The notes under the pieces are model-generated. The model was not told where the DNA came from and did no database searches. It saw only the letters and a program-made list of their open reading frames with translations. From Candidatus Planktophila sp. (GTDB lineage Bacteria; Actinomycetota; Actinomycetes; Nanopelagicales; Nanopelagicaceae), in contig JAUSFN010000017.1 of the NCBI GenBank assembly GCA_030649935.1, positions 108,127-172,126 of the forward strand: a DNA stretch of 64,000 nt, in the 5' to 3' direction. This document shows, in pieces, positions 9,002 through 19,332 of the stretch; the stretch's first letter is position 1; every line of letters starts with the position of its first letter. A program made the translations under genes and the position numbers.

Positions 9002-10419
9002 CGAATAGAGCCGGGCTTGTACTGCACTGCTGCAGGGTGTGCGGATGTAATCGCGTCAATGCGGTTTACAACTCGAACAACTTGTTGGCGAGCATCGCCC
9101 GTAAATTCAAGTGGTGTGCTAACTAATTTAATTAGTGCGTTGAGATCTAACGGGAATCTTGGATCATTAGCTAAATCTTCAAGGAGTGTGTTGGCTTCTC
9201 CTTCACGCATTCCGAGCGCAGCTTTTACTGCATGCTCCTTTATAAGTTCATGGGCTACCTCACGACCAATGCCGGCCTTGACGGCCGCCATTAAAAACTT
9301 CGTTGTCGCTAAAAACGGCAGATAACGCTCTAATTCAGCCTCTATTACCGCTGGAAATGCTCCAAACTCATCGAGTACAGTCAACATTGTTTCAAGTACG
9401 CCGTCGATGGCATAAAAGGCATCTGGCAGAGCTACGCGGCGAACAACACTGCAGGAAACATCGCCTTCATTCCACTGGTCACCTGCAAGTTCACTCACCA
9501 TTGATGCATAACCACGAAGAACAATGGCTAATCCATTTATACGTTCGCACGAACGTGTATTCATTTTGTGCGGCATTGCACTACTTCCAACTTGACCCGA
9601 TTTGAAACCCTCGGTTACGAGTTCTGCACCAGCCATTAAACGAATTGATGTCGCAAGTGACGAGGGTGCAGATGCTAATTGAACAAGCGTTGTAACGACA
9701 TCATAATCAAATGAACGAGGATATATCTGCCCTACAGAGTCCAATACCCTGCTGAAACCCAACTCATTTGCAATGGATACCTCCATGCTTGCATGCGCTT
9801 CAAAAGAGCCGAGTAAATCAATTGAATCTTGCGCGGTACCAACTGGACCTTTTATGCCACGCATCGGATATCGGTCCTGCAATGCAGTTAAACGCTCATA
9901 TGCAAATAAAAGCTCTTCAGCCGCAGTTGCAAAACGTTTTCCGAGTGTGGTGACTTGTGCCGGAACATTATGCGAACGCCCAGCAATAGGCTGATCAGCG
10001 AACTCTGTTGCTCGCTCTGCTAATCGTGCAAGAAGTGTTACTACTTTTCCATGGACTATTTCCAATCCATTTCGGATTTGAAATGCTTCAATGTTTTCGG
10101 TTAAGTCACGGCTTGTCATTCCCGCATGAATCGCTTCGTGGCCTGCGAGCGCATTGAACTCTTCGATGCGGGCTTTAACGTCATGACGAGTTGATCTTTC
10201 GCGAGCATCAATTGAAGCAAGATCTACAGTAAAAATTACTTTTTTATAATCATCAATGACTGATTCAGTGATCGAGTGACCTGATGCGGCTTGATTTCGC
10301 ATAACTGAAAGCCACAGCCTACGTTCAAGAATAATTTTTTCCTGAGGTGCAAATATCTTTCGCATCGCTGGGGATGCGTATCTATCTGCAATGAGGCTCA
10401 CGGGTGAATTATCGGCCAT
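8998..10419 (-). CDS. purB: Adenylosuccinate lyase
   Basis: A 473-residue fumarase-superfamily lyase used twice in purine synthesis (SAICAR to AICAR, and adenylosuccinate to AMP). The signature loop GSSAMPHKMNTRS covers residues 279-290, with the likely catalytic Ser at 279/280 and Lys285. The conserved His150 is in AGRSHNVPAQ, and HEAIHAGMTSRD is near residue 95. Its ATG directly follows the purD stop with no gap. The length is typical of the actinobacterial form. Confidence 0.96.
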   Translation of the reverse strand: MADNSPVSLIADRYASPAMRKIFAPQEKIILERRLWLSVMRNQAASGHSITESVIDDYKKVIFTVDLASIDARERSTRHDVKARIEEFNALAGHEAIHAGMTSRDLTENIEAFQIRNGLEIVHGKVVTLLARLAERATEFADQPIAGRSHNVPAQVTTLGKRFATAAEELLFAYERLTALQDRYPMRGIKGPVGTAQDSIDLLGSFEAHASMEVSIANELGFSRVLDSVGQIYPRSFDYDVVTTLVQLASAPSSLATSIRLMAGAELVTEGFKSGQVGSSAMPHKMNTRSCERINGLAIVLRGYASMVSELAGDQWNEGDVSCSVVRRVALPDAFYAIDGVLETMLTVLDEFGAFPAVIEAELERYLPFLATTKFLMAAVKAGIGREVAHELIKEHAVKAALGMREGEANTLLEDLANDPRFPLDLNALIKLVSTPLEFTGDARQQVVRVVNRIDAITSAHPAAVQYKPGSIR

Positions 10420-11664
10420 TTAATTGCCCTTCTCTGCCACTGCGGCATTAAGTGCTATGTCGTTGCGATAAAAAGAGCCAGGCAAGGAGATTTGACTAAT
10501 TGCTCGATAGGCGCGATCTCTCGCCTCGGTAAGATCAGATCCAACTCCGGTCACGGTTAGGACTCGACCGCCGGATGAGACTAAACCTTCTCCACTAAAG
10601 GAAGTCCCAGCATGAAATATTTGTACGTTTTCAATTGCCGGGAAGGGTGAGATCTTGCCTCCACTTAGCGGGGCAGTTGGATATCCCTCGGCCGCTAAAA
10701 CTACAGCTACTGCCGATTCATCACGCCACTCTAAAACGGTATCGGCAAGACCAACGGTTGCAGCTTTATATAAGAGCATCGCTAACGGTGTCTTAAGTAG
10801 AGGAATTAATACCTGAGTTTCAGGGTCTCCAAAGCGGACGTTAAATTCAATAACTCGAGTACCTCGATCGGTTAATGCAAGGCCTGCGTACAGCAAACCG
10901 ACGAACGGCGTCCCCCGGGCATTCATTTCTGCAATCATGGGAGCAAGAACTTGTTTATATGTGTCCTCAATTATCTCTGAAGGCGCCCATGGTAATGGTG
11001 AATAAGCACCCATTCCCCCTGTATTTTGTCCAGCATCGTTATCACCGGAGCGTTTGAAATCCTGTGCAGGTTGCATGGCCAATATTGAAACACCATCGCT
11101 AATTCCAAAGAGTGAAACCTCTGGTCCCTCTAAGAACTCTTCGATAACGACACGTTTACATGCAACTGCATGGGCCAATGCCTCTTGGCGATTGTGGGTG
11201 ACTACAACTCCTTTTCCGCCGGCTAATCCATCGTCTTTAACAACATAAGGTGCACCGAAAGTATCTAATGCCTTCTCGTATTCAGCTTGATTAGAGCAGG
11301 TAAAACTCTGCGCAGTTAAAACACCAGCATCGGACATTACTTCTTTCGCAAAAGTCTTTGATCCTTCTAATTGTGCCGCGGCTCTAGATGGTCCGAATAC
11401 TGCGATTTTTAATCGACGTAAATCATCTGCTAAGCCGTTTACCAAAGGCAGTTCGGGGCCAATGACAACTAAATCAGCGGCGATTTCTTGAGCTAGCGCA
11501 ACAATTTCAGCATTGTTTGAAATATCAATTGGATGACATTGAGCAAACTGCGATATACCTGGATTACCTGGAGCAACATGTAGCGAAGTGCAGGCAGGAT
11601 CTGCGTCAAGACCTAGTCCAAGTGCGTGTTCGCGACCGCCGCTTCCGACTAGGAGGATTTTCAT
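10420..11664 (-). CDS. purD: Phosphoribosylamine-glycine ligase (GAR synthetase)
   Basis: A 414-residue ATP-grasp enzyme ligating glycine to phosphoribosylamine. The N-terminal GSGGREHALG (7-16) is the purD signature. The ATP-grasp core shows VVKDDGLAGGKGVVV near residue 140, and the metal/substrate loop FNVRFGDPETQ lies in the last third. The length is normal (about 420). It starts two bases after the purA stop and is followed immediately by purB. Confidence 0.96.
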   Translation of the reverse strand: MKILLVGSGGREHALGLGLDADPACTSLHVAPGNPGISQFAQCHPIDISNNAEIVALAQEIAADLVVIGPELPLVNGLADDLRRLKIAVFGPSRAAAQLEGSKTFAKEVMSDAGVLTAQSFTCSNQAEYEKALDTFGAPYVVKDDGLAGGKGVVVTHNRQEALAHAVACKRVVIEEFLEGPEVSLFGISDGVSILAMQPAQDFKRSGDNDAGQNTGGMGAYSPLPWAPSEIIEDTYKQVLAPMIAEMNARGTPFVGLLYAGLALTDRGTRVIEFNVRFGDPETQVLIPLLKTPLAMLLYKAATVGLADTVLEWRDESAVAVVLAAEGYPTAPLSGGKISPFPAIENVQIFHAGTSFSGEGLVSSGGRVLTVTGVGSDLTEARDRAYRAISQISLPGSFYRNDIALNAAVAEKGN

Positions 11665-11666
11665 CG

Positions 11667-12971
<1,305 letters not shown>

Positions 12972-12978
12972 TTAGAAA

Positions 12979-14007
12979 TTACTTGAGTGATGAAGAGCCA
13001 GTTGAACGAAGATCCTCACAACCACGCACTACACGGGCAGCCATTCCAGCCTCGGCCGCCTTACCCCAAGCACGTGGGTCATAAAGCTTTTTGTTTCCTA
13101 CTTCACCGTCGATTTTAAGAACTCCCTCGTAGTTCTTGAGCATGTGATCCACAACAGGACGAGTGAAGGCGTATTGGGTATCTGTATCAATATTCATTTT
13201 GATAACACCGTAATCCAAAGACTCACGGATTTCTGAAAGAAGCGAGCCCGAACCGCCGTGGAAAACTAGATCCATTGGCTTACTTCCCTTTGGAAGACCG
13301 AGTTTCTGAGACACCGCCTCTTGCAAAGTCGCCAATATCTTTGGTTGCAAAACGACATTGCCCGGCTTGTACACGCCGTGAACATTGCCAAATGTGGCCG
13401 CCACTAAGTATCGAGCTTCACTTCCAAGTGTCTCAATAGTCAAAAGTGCATCATCTGGAGTTGAGTACAGCTTTGCATCATGCTTTGCTTCAACTCCATC
13501 TTCTTCTCCACCAACAACCCCAATTTCAATCTCTAGCAATGTGCGAGCCGCGACTGACATCGCTAACATCTCCTTTGCAACTTTCATATTTTCGGTCATA
13601 GAAACCGCAGATCCATCCCACATATGGGAGTTAAATAAGGGGGGTTTTCCTGATGCAAGACGCTGCGCGCCAAACTCCAAAAGTGGACGCATAAATCCAT
13701 CTAGCTTTTCAGCTGGACAGTGATCGGTGTGAATTCCGATATTGACGTTGTAATTTTTAGCAACAACATGTGCATATTCAGCTAAAGCAACTGCGCCATC
13801 TACCATCTTTTTTACAGTCGAACCCGATGCGTATTCGGCACCGCCCCATGAAAATTGAATAATTCCATCTGATTCAGCTTCGGCAAAACCGCGGATAGCG
13901 GCGGTGATTGTCTGCGACGATGAAACGTTGATTGCCGGATATGCAAAAGCGCCCTTTTTAGCGCGATCCAACATATCGACATAGATTTCTGGGGTTGCAA
14001 TTGGCAT
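12979..14007 (-). CDS. fba: Class II fructose-bisphosphate aldolase
   Basis: A 342-residue zinc-dependent aldolase of glycolysis and gluconeogenesis. The metal-binding segment IHTDHCPAEKLDG is at about residues 92-104, GGEEDGVEAKHD near 167-178, and FHGGSGS near 250. The length is that of the class IIA enzymes of Actinobacteria. The ATG at 14007 has an AGGAG-type Shine-Dalgarno (plus-strand gctcc just upstream). It is the first gene of the purine transcript, with only 28 bases before purA. The pairing of fba with purA is common in Actinobacteria. Confidence 0.96.
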   Translation of the reverse strand: MPIATPEIYVDMLDRAKKGAFAYPAINVSSSQTITAAIRGFAEAESDGIIQFSWGGAEYASGSTVKKMVDGAVALAEYAHVVAKNYNVNIGIHTDHCPAEKLDGFMRPLLEFGAQRLASGKPPLFNSHMWDGSAVSMTENMKVAKEMLAMSVAARTLLEIEIGVVGGEEDGVEAKHDAKLYSTPDDALLTIETLGSEARYLVAATFGNVHGVYKPGNVVLQPKILATLQEAVSQKLGLPKGSKPMDLVFHGGSGSLLSEIRESLDYGVIKMNIDTDTQYAFTRPVVDHMLKNYEGVLKIDGEVGNKKLYDPRAWGKAAEAGMAARVVRGCEDLRSTGSSSLK

Positions 14008-14115
14008 TTTTGCTCCTATTGGCTCTAGTGTAAAACTCTAGGAGCGCTTCATTGAACCAACTAGAGGCTTACGGCCAATCCTCTCACTTCAAAGCCATTT
14101 CCCACAAAAGCGGCG

Positions 14116-14150
14116 CGAAAAAGCCCCCGAAATCAAGCTCGGGGGCTTTG
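14116..14150 (-). terminator. Rho-independent terminator of the small peptide gene
   Basis: A perfect 11-bp stem pairs aaagcccccga (14120-14130) with tcgggggcttt (14139-14149) across an 8-base loop. Read on the minus strand it is followed by TTTTT (14122-14118). On the plus strand no T run follows, so the terminator acts on the minus strand, ending the transcript of the 35-residue peptide gene before fba. Confidence 0.9.
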
Positions 14151-14160
14151 GGTTCAGCGG

Positions 14161-14268
14161 CTACATCATGGACTTAAGCACATTATTCAAGAATTTAGCA
14201 AAGGCGGCGACCAGAGCTGGGTTACTTAAGAGTTTGAGAAAGATCATGATAAATGCGGTAATACTCAT
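14161..14268 (-). CDS. 35-residue hydrophobic/amphipathic peptide
   Basis: A short reading frame, MSITAFIMIFLKLLSNPAL followed by a second hydrophobic stretch and ending in LKSMM. A strong Shine-Dalgarno, AAAGGAG, sits about 6 bases before the ATG, and the gene is closed by its own terminator 11 bases after the stop. Three lysines (12, 25, 32) and no acidic residues give a net charge of about +3. Helical phasing suggests one or two amphipathic or membrane helices. Size and composition recall phenol-soluble-modulin-like, type-I-toxin or porin-type peptides, but no homologue is recognised. It lies alone between fba and the divergent acs gene. The ribosome-binding site plus terminator make a real gene likely. 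Confidence 0.7.
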   Translation of the reverse strand: MSITAFIMIFLKLLSNPALVAAFAKFLNNVLKSMM

Positions 14269-14347
14269 TCTTCTCCTTTCGTTGGAGTCCGCATCTTTCT
14301 AGGCTTTCGGAGATGAGAATGAGCACTACTTAAACTCTGTTGATAAC

Positions 14348-16336
14348 TTGAGTGAACAGGTACCCTCACACTTTATGAACCAGGATCACGAGTCACTCGA
14401 AAATCTACTCAGCGAGAATCGACACTTTCTACCTAGCTCGGAATTTGTTATGCAGGCAAATGCCCAACATGGTGAATATGCATATGCGAATATGGATCGT
14501 TTGGCTTTCTGGGATAGGCAGGCACGTGAATTAACGTGGGACGCGAAATGGGACACGGTTCTGGAGTGGAACTCGCCCTATGCCAAATGGTTCGTGGGAG
14601 GAAAGCTCAATGCTTCGGTCAACGCACTTGATCGTCATGTTGAAGAGGGCAGAGGGGATCGTGTCGCTTTTCACTTTGAAGGCGAGCCGGGAGATACGAA
14701 AACAATCACGTACTCTCAATTACTAATAGAAGTAAAAAAGACTGCAAATGCACTTATTGAACTTGGGATCTGTGCCGGCGATCGAGTCGCTATATACATG
14801 CCTATGATTCCTGAAGCTGCAATTGCAATGTTGGCATGTGCCCGTATAGGTGCACCACACTCAGTTGTCTTTGGTGGCTTTTCAGCCGATGCTCTACTTT
14901 CGCGAATCCAAGATGCCGATGCAAAATTAGTTATTACCTCTGATGGTGGATTTAGAAAGGGTTCGGCTTTTGCATTAAAGCCAGCTGTGGATGAGGCTTT
15001 GCAAGGCAAGCACAATGTAGAGAAAGTATTAGTAGTTGAGCGCACTAAGCAGGAAACTGCTTGGACTGACCGTGATATTTGGTGGCATGACATTGTCGAC
15101 CGTCAATCTTCAGAACACATTGCAGAAAGCTTTGATTCAGAGCACCCATTATTTATTTTGTACACATCAGGCACAACCGCAAAGCCAAAGGGTATTTTTC
15201 ATACAACAGGAGGATATTTAACTCAGGTCGCCTATACCCACAAAGTTGTCTTTGACATCAAACCCGAGAGCGATGTGTATTGGTGCACTGCGGATGTTGG
15301 TTGGATTACTGGTCACTCCTATGTTGTTTATGGACCCTTGATGAACGGTGCAACGCAAGTAATGTATGAGGGAACACCAGATACACCGCATAAAGGTCGT
15401 ATTTTTGAAATCATTGCTAAATATGGCGTAACAATTTTGTATACAGCGCCAACATTAATTCGAACATGGATGAAGTGGGGAGATGAATTTCCACAAGCGC
15501 ATAATTTGGAATCACTTCGCTTATTGGGCAGTGTAGGTGAACCAATTAACCCTGAAGCATGGATGTGGTACCGCGAAATTATTGGTGGCAATCGTTGCCC
15601 GATTGTTGACACATGGTGGCAGACTGAAACCGGGGCGATTATGATTTCGCCTTTACCTGGAATTACAGTTACTAAACCGGGATCTGCAATGCGACCTATA
15701 CCTGGTATTAGCGCCAAAGTCGTTGACGACAGTGCATCTCCTGTAGCTGATGGACATGGTGGCTACTTGATTCTTGACCAACCATGGCCTGCAATGTTGC
15801 GCGGTATTTGGGGAGAAGATGCCAGATACAAAGAGACATATTGGTCTCGTTTTGAAGGCATCTACTTCGCAGGCGATGGTGCAAAGTTAGATGATGAAGG
15901 CGCTATCTGGCTCCTTGGCCGCGTTGATGATGTTATGAATATTTCTGGTCACCGAATTTCAACAACAGAAGTTGAATCCGCTCTGGTGTCTCATGAAGCA
16001 GTTGCCGAGGCGGCCGTTGTCGGTGCTGCAGATACAATGACTGGTCAAGGAATTGTTGCTTTTGTTATTTTGCGCGCCGGTATCGCACATGCAGATGGCG
16101 AGGAGCTTAATACGCAACTTCGTAATCACGTTGCAAAAGAAATTGGTGCGATTGCAAAACCGCGACAAATTTTAATCGTAAATGAACTTCCGAAGACTCG
16201 TAGCGGCAAAATCATGCGCCGTCTGCTAAAAGATGTCGCCGAAGATCGCACAGTTGGGGATGCCACAACTTTAGCCGACCCAAATATCATGAAAAAGATT
16301 GCTGAAGGTTTACAGAGTGCAAAAGATGAGGATTAA
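14348..16336 (+). CDS. acsA: Acetyl-CoA synthetase (AMP-forming)
   Basis: A 662-residue ANL-superfamily enzyme activating acetate to acetyl-CoA. The adenylate loop [12 protein letters not shown] lies near residue 275, a [10 protein letters not shown] motif near 425, and the acetylation-controlled lysine motif [11 protein letters not shown] has Lys at about 621. The start is uncertain: the longest frame begins at TTG 14348 without a clear Shine-Dalgarno, and an ATG lies 9 codons later (14375). It is convergent with the TlpA-like gene, and the two stops overlap. The length is normal (about 650). A propionate-specific enzyme is possible but less likely. Confidence 0.93.
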   Translation: MSEQVPSHFMNQDHESLENLLSENRHFLPSSEFVMQANAQHGEYAYANMDRLAFWDRQARELTWDAKWDTVLEWNSPYAKWFVGGKLNASVNALDRHVEEGRGDRVAFHFEGEPGDTKTITYSQLLIEVKKTANALIELGICAGDRVAIYMPMIPEAAIAMLACARIGAPHSVVFGGFSADALLSRIQDADAKLVITSDGGFRKGSAFALKPAVDEALQGKHNVEKVLVVERTKQETAWTDRDIWWHDIVDRQSSEHIAESFDSEHPLFILYTSGTTAKPKGIFHTTGGYLTQVAYTHKVVFDIKPESDVYWCTADVGWITGHSYVVYGPLMNGATQVMYEGTPDTPHKGRIFEIIAKYGVTILYTAPTLIRTWMKWGDEFPQAHNLESLRLLGSVGEPINPEAWMWYREIIGGNRCPIVDTWWQTETGAIMISPLPGITVTKPGSAMRPIPGISAKVVDDSASPVADGHGGYLILDQPWPAMLRGIWGEDARYKETYWSRFEGIYFAGDGAKLDDEGAIWLLGRVDDVMNISGHRISTTEVESALVSHEAVAEAAVVGAADTMTGQGIVAFVILRAGIAHADGEELNTQLRNHVAKEIGAIAKPRQILIVNELPKTRSGKIMRRLLKDVAEDRTVGDATTLADPNIMKKIAEGLQSAKDED

Positions 16337-16857
16337 AGCTTCACCCCTAGATATTTAGAGGTGAGCTTTATTAGTTCGATTTCATTTTTTAGCACACCAA
16401 TGCGTTTATATGCCACGCTGCCATCGGCGGCAATAAACCATGTGACTGGTACGCCCATTCCAAAATAAGCGCGTGTACTGCCATCTCTATCAAAAAGATT
16501 TGGCCATGTGACCCCGTTCTTTAATACAAACTCTTGGCCATCTTTAATAGACGCCTCTTCAACATCAACGCCAACTAACTGCAATTTTCCTTTTCCCTTT
16601 GCATAGAAAGATCTCAAGATAGGCATCTCTTCCTTGCAGGGACCACACCATGATCCCCAGACATTAATGATTGCAGGGCCGCGTAAAGCGTTTACTGAAG
16701 CACCTACTGAACCATCTAAGCAACCTATTTCAATGGGCTTGGCGACGTTCTGAGTTTGCAAAGTTGTGCAAGAAACAAGGACGCCTGCGATATCAGTTGT
16801 TGGCGCAGCACAACTTGTGACAAGTAATAAGGAGAGCGCTGCAGCGATTTTTTTCAA
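16333..16857 (-). CDS. TlpA/ResA-like thioredoxin-fold lipoprotein
   Basis: A 174-residue protein with a lipoprotein signal (hydrophobic residues 3-15, lipobox LVTSC with Cys16) and a thioredoxin-fold domain with [13 protein letters not shown] (Cys71/Cys74). The later cis-Pro region is GVPVTWFI. It should act outside the membrane as a thiol-disulfide reductant. The start is TTG 16857, overlapping the nth stop as TTGA. In mycobacteria a similar thioredoxin-like gene also follows nth (Rv3673c/Rv3674c, from memory). An extra cysteine pair (Cys30/Cys46) precedes the active site. Confidence 0.88.
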   Translation of the reverse strand: MKKIAAALSLLLVTSCAAPTTDIAGVLVSCTTLQTQNVAKPIEIGCLDGSVGASVNALRGPAIINVWGSWCGPCKEEMPILRSFYAKGKGKLQLVGVDVEEASIKDGQEFVLKNGVTWPNLFDRDGSTRAYFGMGVPVTWFIAADGSVAYKRIGVLKNEIELIKLTSKYLGVKL

Positions 16858-17552
16858 TGAAAATCCTTATCTGTCTTTACAAGTAGTTTTGCTTTTTCGA
16901 TATTCATTTCTCCTATTCCAACGCTAGGGCAAACCTTTGCCAACGGACAAACCCCGCATGCTGGTTTTCGTGAGTGGCAGATACGCCTTCCATGCCAAAT
17001 CATTCGCTGTGAGAGATTCGTCCATTCTTTGCGCGGAATCAACTCTCCAACAATTCTTTCGACTTTTACTGGATCTTTTTCAGTGGTCCATCCAAATCGG
17101 CGTGCGAGCCGACCAAAATGTGTATCTACGGTTATTCCTGGAATATCAAAGGCATGTCCTAAGACAACGTTTGCAGTCTTTCTTCCAACCCCTGGGAGGG
17201 TAATTAGCTCTTCTAAGCTGCTCGGAACTTCGCCACCGAAATCGGTGAGAATCTTCGTCGCCAACCCTTTTATGTGTCGGGCTTTAACTTTATAGAAACC
17301 GGCGGGAAATATCAGCCTCTCAATATCTTGTAAATCCGCCCTGGCAAACGCCCTTACGTTTTTGTATTTTTTAAATAATGCGGGGGTCAAACTATTGACC
17401 CGCTTGTCTGTGCACTGAGCGCTGAGCACGGTGGCAATAATTAGTTGCAGAGGGCTTTGGAAATCTAGCTCGCATCGGATCTCAGGATACGTTGTAGTCA
17501 GAATCCGGTACATGGCCCGTGCCTGCGTGCGGCTTTCTTTATTTGCGGGCAT
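16854..17552 (-). CDS. nth: Endonuclease III (DNA glycosylase/AP lyase)
   Basis: A base-excision-repair enzyme removing oxidised pyrimidines. It has the helix-hairpin-helix motif LPGVGRKTANVVLG with catalytic Lys, followed by VDTHFGRLARR with catalytic Asp. The C-terminal [4Fe-4S] cysteines are spaced C-x6-C-x2-C-x5-C (CHSRKPACGVCPLAKVC). The frame is open to 17585, but that start would run into the divergent crp start, so ATG 17552 (232 residues, MPANKESRTQ) is preferred. It is coupled to the downstream TlpA-like gene. Confidence 0.95.
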   Translation of the reverse strand: MPANKESRTQARAMYRILTTTYPEIRCELDFQSPLQLIIATVLSAQCTDKRVNSLTPALFKKYKNVRAFARADLQDIERLIFPAGFYKVKARHIKGLATKILTDFGGEVPSSLEELITLPGVGRKTANVVLGHAFDIPGITVDTHFGRLARRFGWTTEKDPVKVERIVGELIPRKEWTNLSQRMIWHGRRICHSRKPACGVCPLAKVCPSVGIGEMNIEKAKLLVKTDKDFH

Positions 17553-17557
17553 GAGGC

Positions 17558-17563
17558 TAAAGT
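17558..17563 (+). promoter_or_regulatory. -10 box for leaderless crp
   Basis: TAAAGT (TANNNT) ends 8 bases before the GTG of crp (17571) and there is no Shine-Dalgarno between them, so the transcript should begin at or next to the start codon. No good -35 is visible. Confidence 0.5.
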
Positions 17564-17570
17564 ACTCCCC

Positions 17571-18254
17571 GTGAGCCCAGAACAAGATGTCTTCCGTAGA
17601 GCCCCGCTCTTCACCGCCTTAGATGATGAAGCCGCCGATTCATTGCGTGCATCGATGGATTCCGTAAAGATTTCCAAAGGAAATGTGTTATTTGCTGAGG
17701 GCGATGAAGGCGACCATTTATATGTCATCGTCGAAGGAAAATTGAAGCTCGGTACCTCAAGTGGAGATGGACGAGAAAACCTCTTATCCATTCTTGGCCC
17801 TGGCGAAATGTTTGGCGAACTAAGTCTTTTCGATCCAGGCCCACGAACTTCCACAGCAACTGCAGTAACGGATGCAAAATTACTAAGCCTTGGTCATAAA
17901 GAGTTAATTCCCTGGTTAGCAAAAAACCCAGAGGTTGCTCTGCATCTACTCGAGCGTCTAGCGCAAAGACTTCGCCGCACTAATGAGGCCGTTGGAGATT
18001 TGGTTTTCTCTGATGTTCCAGGTCGTGTCGCTAAAGCGCTTATCGATCTCGGCGAACGCTTTGGCAAGCAAAACCCAGATGGTCTCTATGTGCATCATGA
18101 TTTAACTCAAGAGGAGTTGGCTCAATTAGTTGGCGCTTCTCGCGAAACGGTAAATAAAGCTTTAGCCGATTTCGCTGGTCGTGGTTGGTTAAAACTAGAT
18201 GGGCGTGCAGTATTAATTACAGATTTCGAACGCTTATCCAAGCGCGGTAAATGA
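17571..18254 (+). CDS. crp: Crp/FNR-family transcriptional regulator (GlxR/Crp type)
   Basis: A 227-residue regulator. The N-terminal cyclic-nucleotide-binding domain shows GPGEMFGELSLFD (77-89) and the phosphate-binding stretch PRTSTATA (91-98). The C-terminal winged helix has TQEELAQLVGASRETVNKAL (about 173-192), including the DNA-contacting RETVNK. All residues expected for cAMP binding look present, as in mycobacterial Crp (Rv3676) and corynebacterial GlxR. It is divergent from nth, which is the mycobacterial arrangement. It is likely a global regulator of carbon use, and acs nearby is a classic target. Confidence 0.93.
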   Translation: MSPEQDVFRRAPLFTALDDEAADSLRASMDSVKISKGNVLFAEGDEGDHLYVIVEGKLKLGTSSGDGRENLLSILGPGEMFGELSLFDPGPRTSTATAVTDAKLLSLGHKELIPWLAKNPEVALHLLERLAQRLRRTNEAVGDLVFSDVPGRVAKALIDLGERFGKQNPDGLYVHHDLTQEELAQLVGASRETVNKALADFAGRGWLKLDGRAVLITDFERLSKRGK

Positions 18255-18263
18255 CGTCCGAAC

Positions 18264-18731
18264 TTAGTCAGTAATCTCTACGGTTAACTCAATTTCAATC
18301 GGTGAATTCAACGGTAGCTCGGCAATTCCAACGGCGCTACGTGCATGTTTTGCACCATCTCCCCAAATAGCTAGAAATAATTCACTGGCACCGTTTACGA
18401 CTAGCGGTGCATTAATAAAACCGGGCACACCATTAACGTATCCAACAACTCGAACAATCTTTGTGATTTTATTTATATCTGCAACTGTTTCAACGGCGGC
18501 CAAGGCATTCAAGGCGCAGATTTTGGCGAGCTCTTTAGCGTGTTCTGGAGTGATTTCACCATCCACTTTACCAACACCTGCCATCTCACCATTGAGTAGT
18601 GGCAACTGTCCGGCAGTAAAGACTATGTTTCCAGTTCGGATAGCTGGAACATACGCTGCGACAGGCTTAGCTGCTATCGGTAGTTCTAGGCCAAGTTCAG
18701 CTAATTTTGCTCGCACATCGAGTGAGTTCAT
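18264..18731 (-). CDS. ridA: RidA-family (YjgF) enamine/imine deaminase
   Basis: A 155-residue RidA/YjgF-like protein of the longer actinobacterial type. Visible are YVPAIRTGNIVFTAGQLPL (about 28-46), LAAVETVADINKITKIVRVVGYV, and HARSAVGIAELPLNSPIEIE with the conserved Arg that anchors substrate carboxylates. The family hydrolyses reactive enamines/imines from PLP enzymes. Its ATG overlaps the DUF4177 stop (ATGA), and it ends the lysC-asd-yqeY-DUF4177-ridA operon. Confidence 0.9.
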   Translation of the reverse strand: MNSLDVRAKLAELGLELPIAAKPVAAYVPAIRTGNIVFTAGQLPLLNGEMAGVGKVDGEITPEHAKELAKICALNALAAVETVADINKITKIVRVVGYVNGVPGFINAPLVVNGASELFLAIWGDGAKHARSAVGIAELPLNSPIEIELTVEITD

Positions 18732-18883
18732 TTAATCTCTCGCTTCATATAGGCCACTAGTTGTTCGCCAGAACCTGGCCCTGGAATAACTTGAATGAGC
18801 TCCCAACCATCTGATCCCCAAGTATCGAGAATTTGTTTAGTTGCATGAGAAAGTAATGGGACTGTGGCATATTCAAATTTCAT
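18728..18883 (-). CDS. DUF4177-like small protein
   Basis: A 51-residue protein, [19 protein letters not shown] then TWGSDGWELIQVIPGP and a C-terminal VAYMKRE strand. The GWELIQVI...Y.KR pattern is that of small DUF4177 proteins. Both ends overlap their neighbours by ATGA (yqeY upstream, ridA downstream). Mycobacteria have a same-sized gene next to the ridA homologue (Rv3678A/Rv3678c, from memory). The function is unknown; a small antiparallel-sheet protein is expected. Confidence 0.85.
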   Translation of the reverse strand: MKFEYATVPLLSHATKQILDTWGSDGWELIQVIPGPGSGEQLVAYMKREIK

Positions 18884-19332
18884 TTATTTAACGCCTCTTT
18901 CACTAGGGTGGAAACGATAGAACCATCGGCTTTTCCAGCGATCAATGCTTTGACTGCGCCCATGACTTTACCCATATCGGCAGGTCCGGCTGCACCGGTT
19001 GATGTAATCGCATCGGCGATTAACTTCTTTATATCATCAACGCTTAATTGGGCAGGTAAGTATTTGGCGATAACTTCACCCTCCGCCCTCTCAAGTGCCG
19101 CCTTATCTGCGCGGCCCGCATTTTCAAATGCCTCCGACGCTTCACGGCGTTTTTTAGCTTCGCGGGATAAAACTCTAATAATCTCATCATCACTTAAAAC
19201 ACGGGCTTCTTTCCCAGCTACTTCTTCATTGGTAATCGCGGTTAAAACCATGCGAATAGTGCTCGAGGCAATCTCATCTCGACCACGAATGGCTTCTGTG
19301 AGATCGCTACGTAGGCTCTCTTTGATACTCAT
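18880..19332 (-). CDS. yqeY: GatB/YqeY-domain protein
   Basis: A 150-residue protein of the YqeY family. Typical segments are [18 protein letters not shown] at the start, [31 protein letters not shown] (about 55-71), [12 protein letters not shown], and the C-terminal [22 protein letters not shown]. The fold resembles the tRNA-binding tail domain of GatB; a role in tRNA-dependent amidation or translation quality control is proposed but not established. It overlaps asd and DUF4177 by 4 bases each. Confidence 0.92.
   Translation of the reverse strand: MSIKESLRSDLTEAIRGRDEIASSTIRMVLTAITNEEVAGKEARVLSDDEIIRVLSREAKKRREASEAFENAGRADKAALERAEGEVIAKYLPAQLSVDDIKKLIADAITSTGAAGPADMGKVMGAVKALIAGKADGSIVSTLVKEALNK

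Noticed and set aside
13385..13723. 112-codon plus-strand frame opposite fba.
   Set aside because: It is the antisense of a conserved aldolase gene; Ser/Pro/Ala-rich composition typical of a shadow frame.
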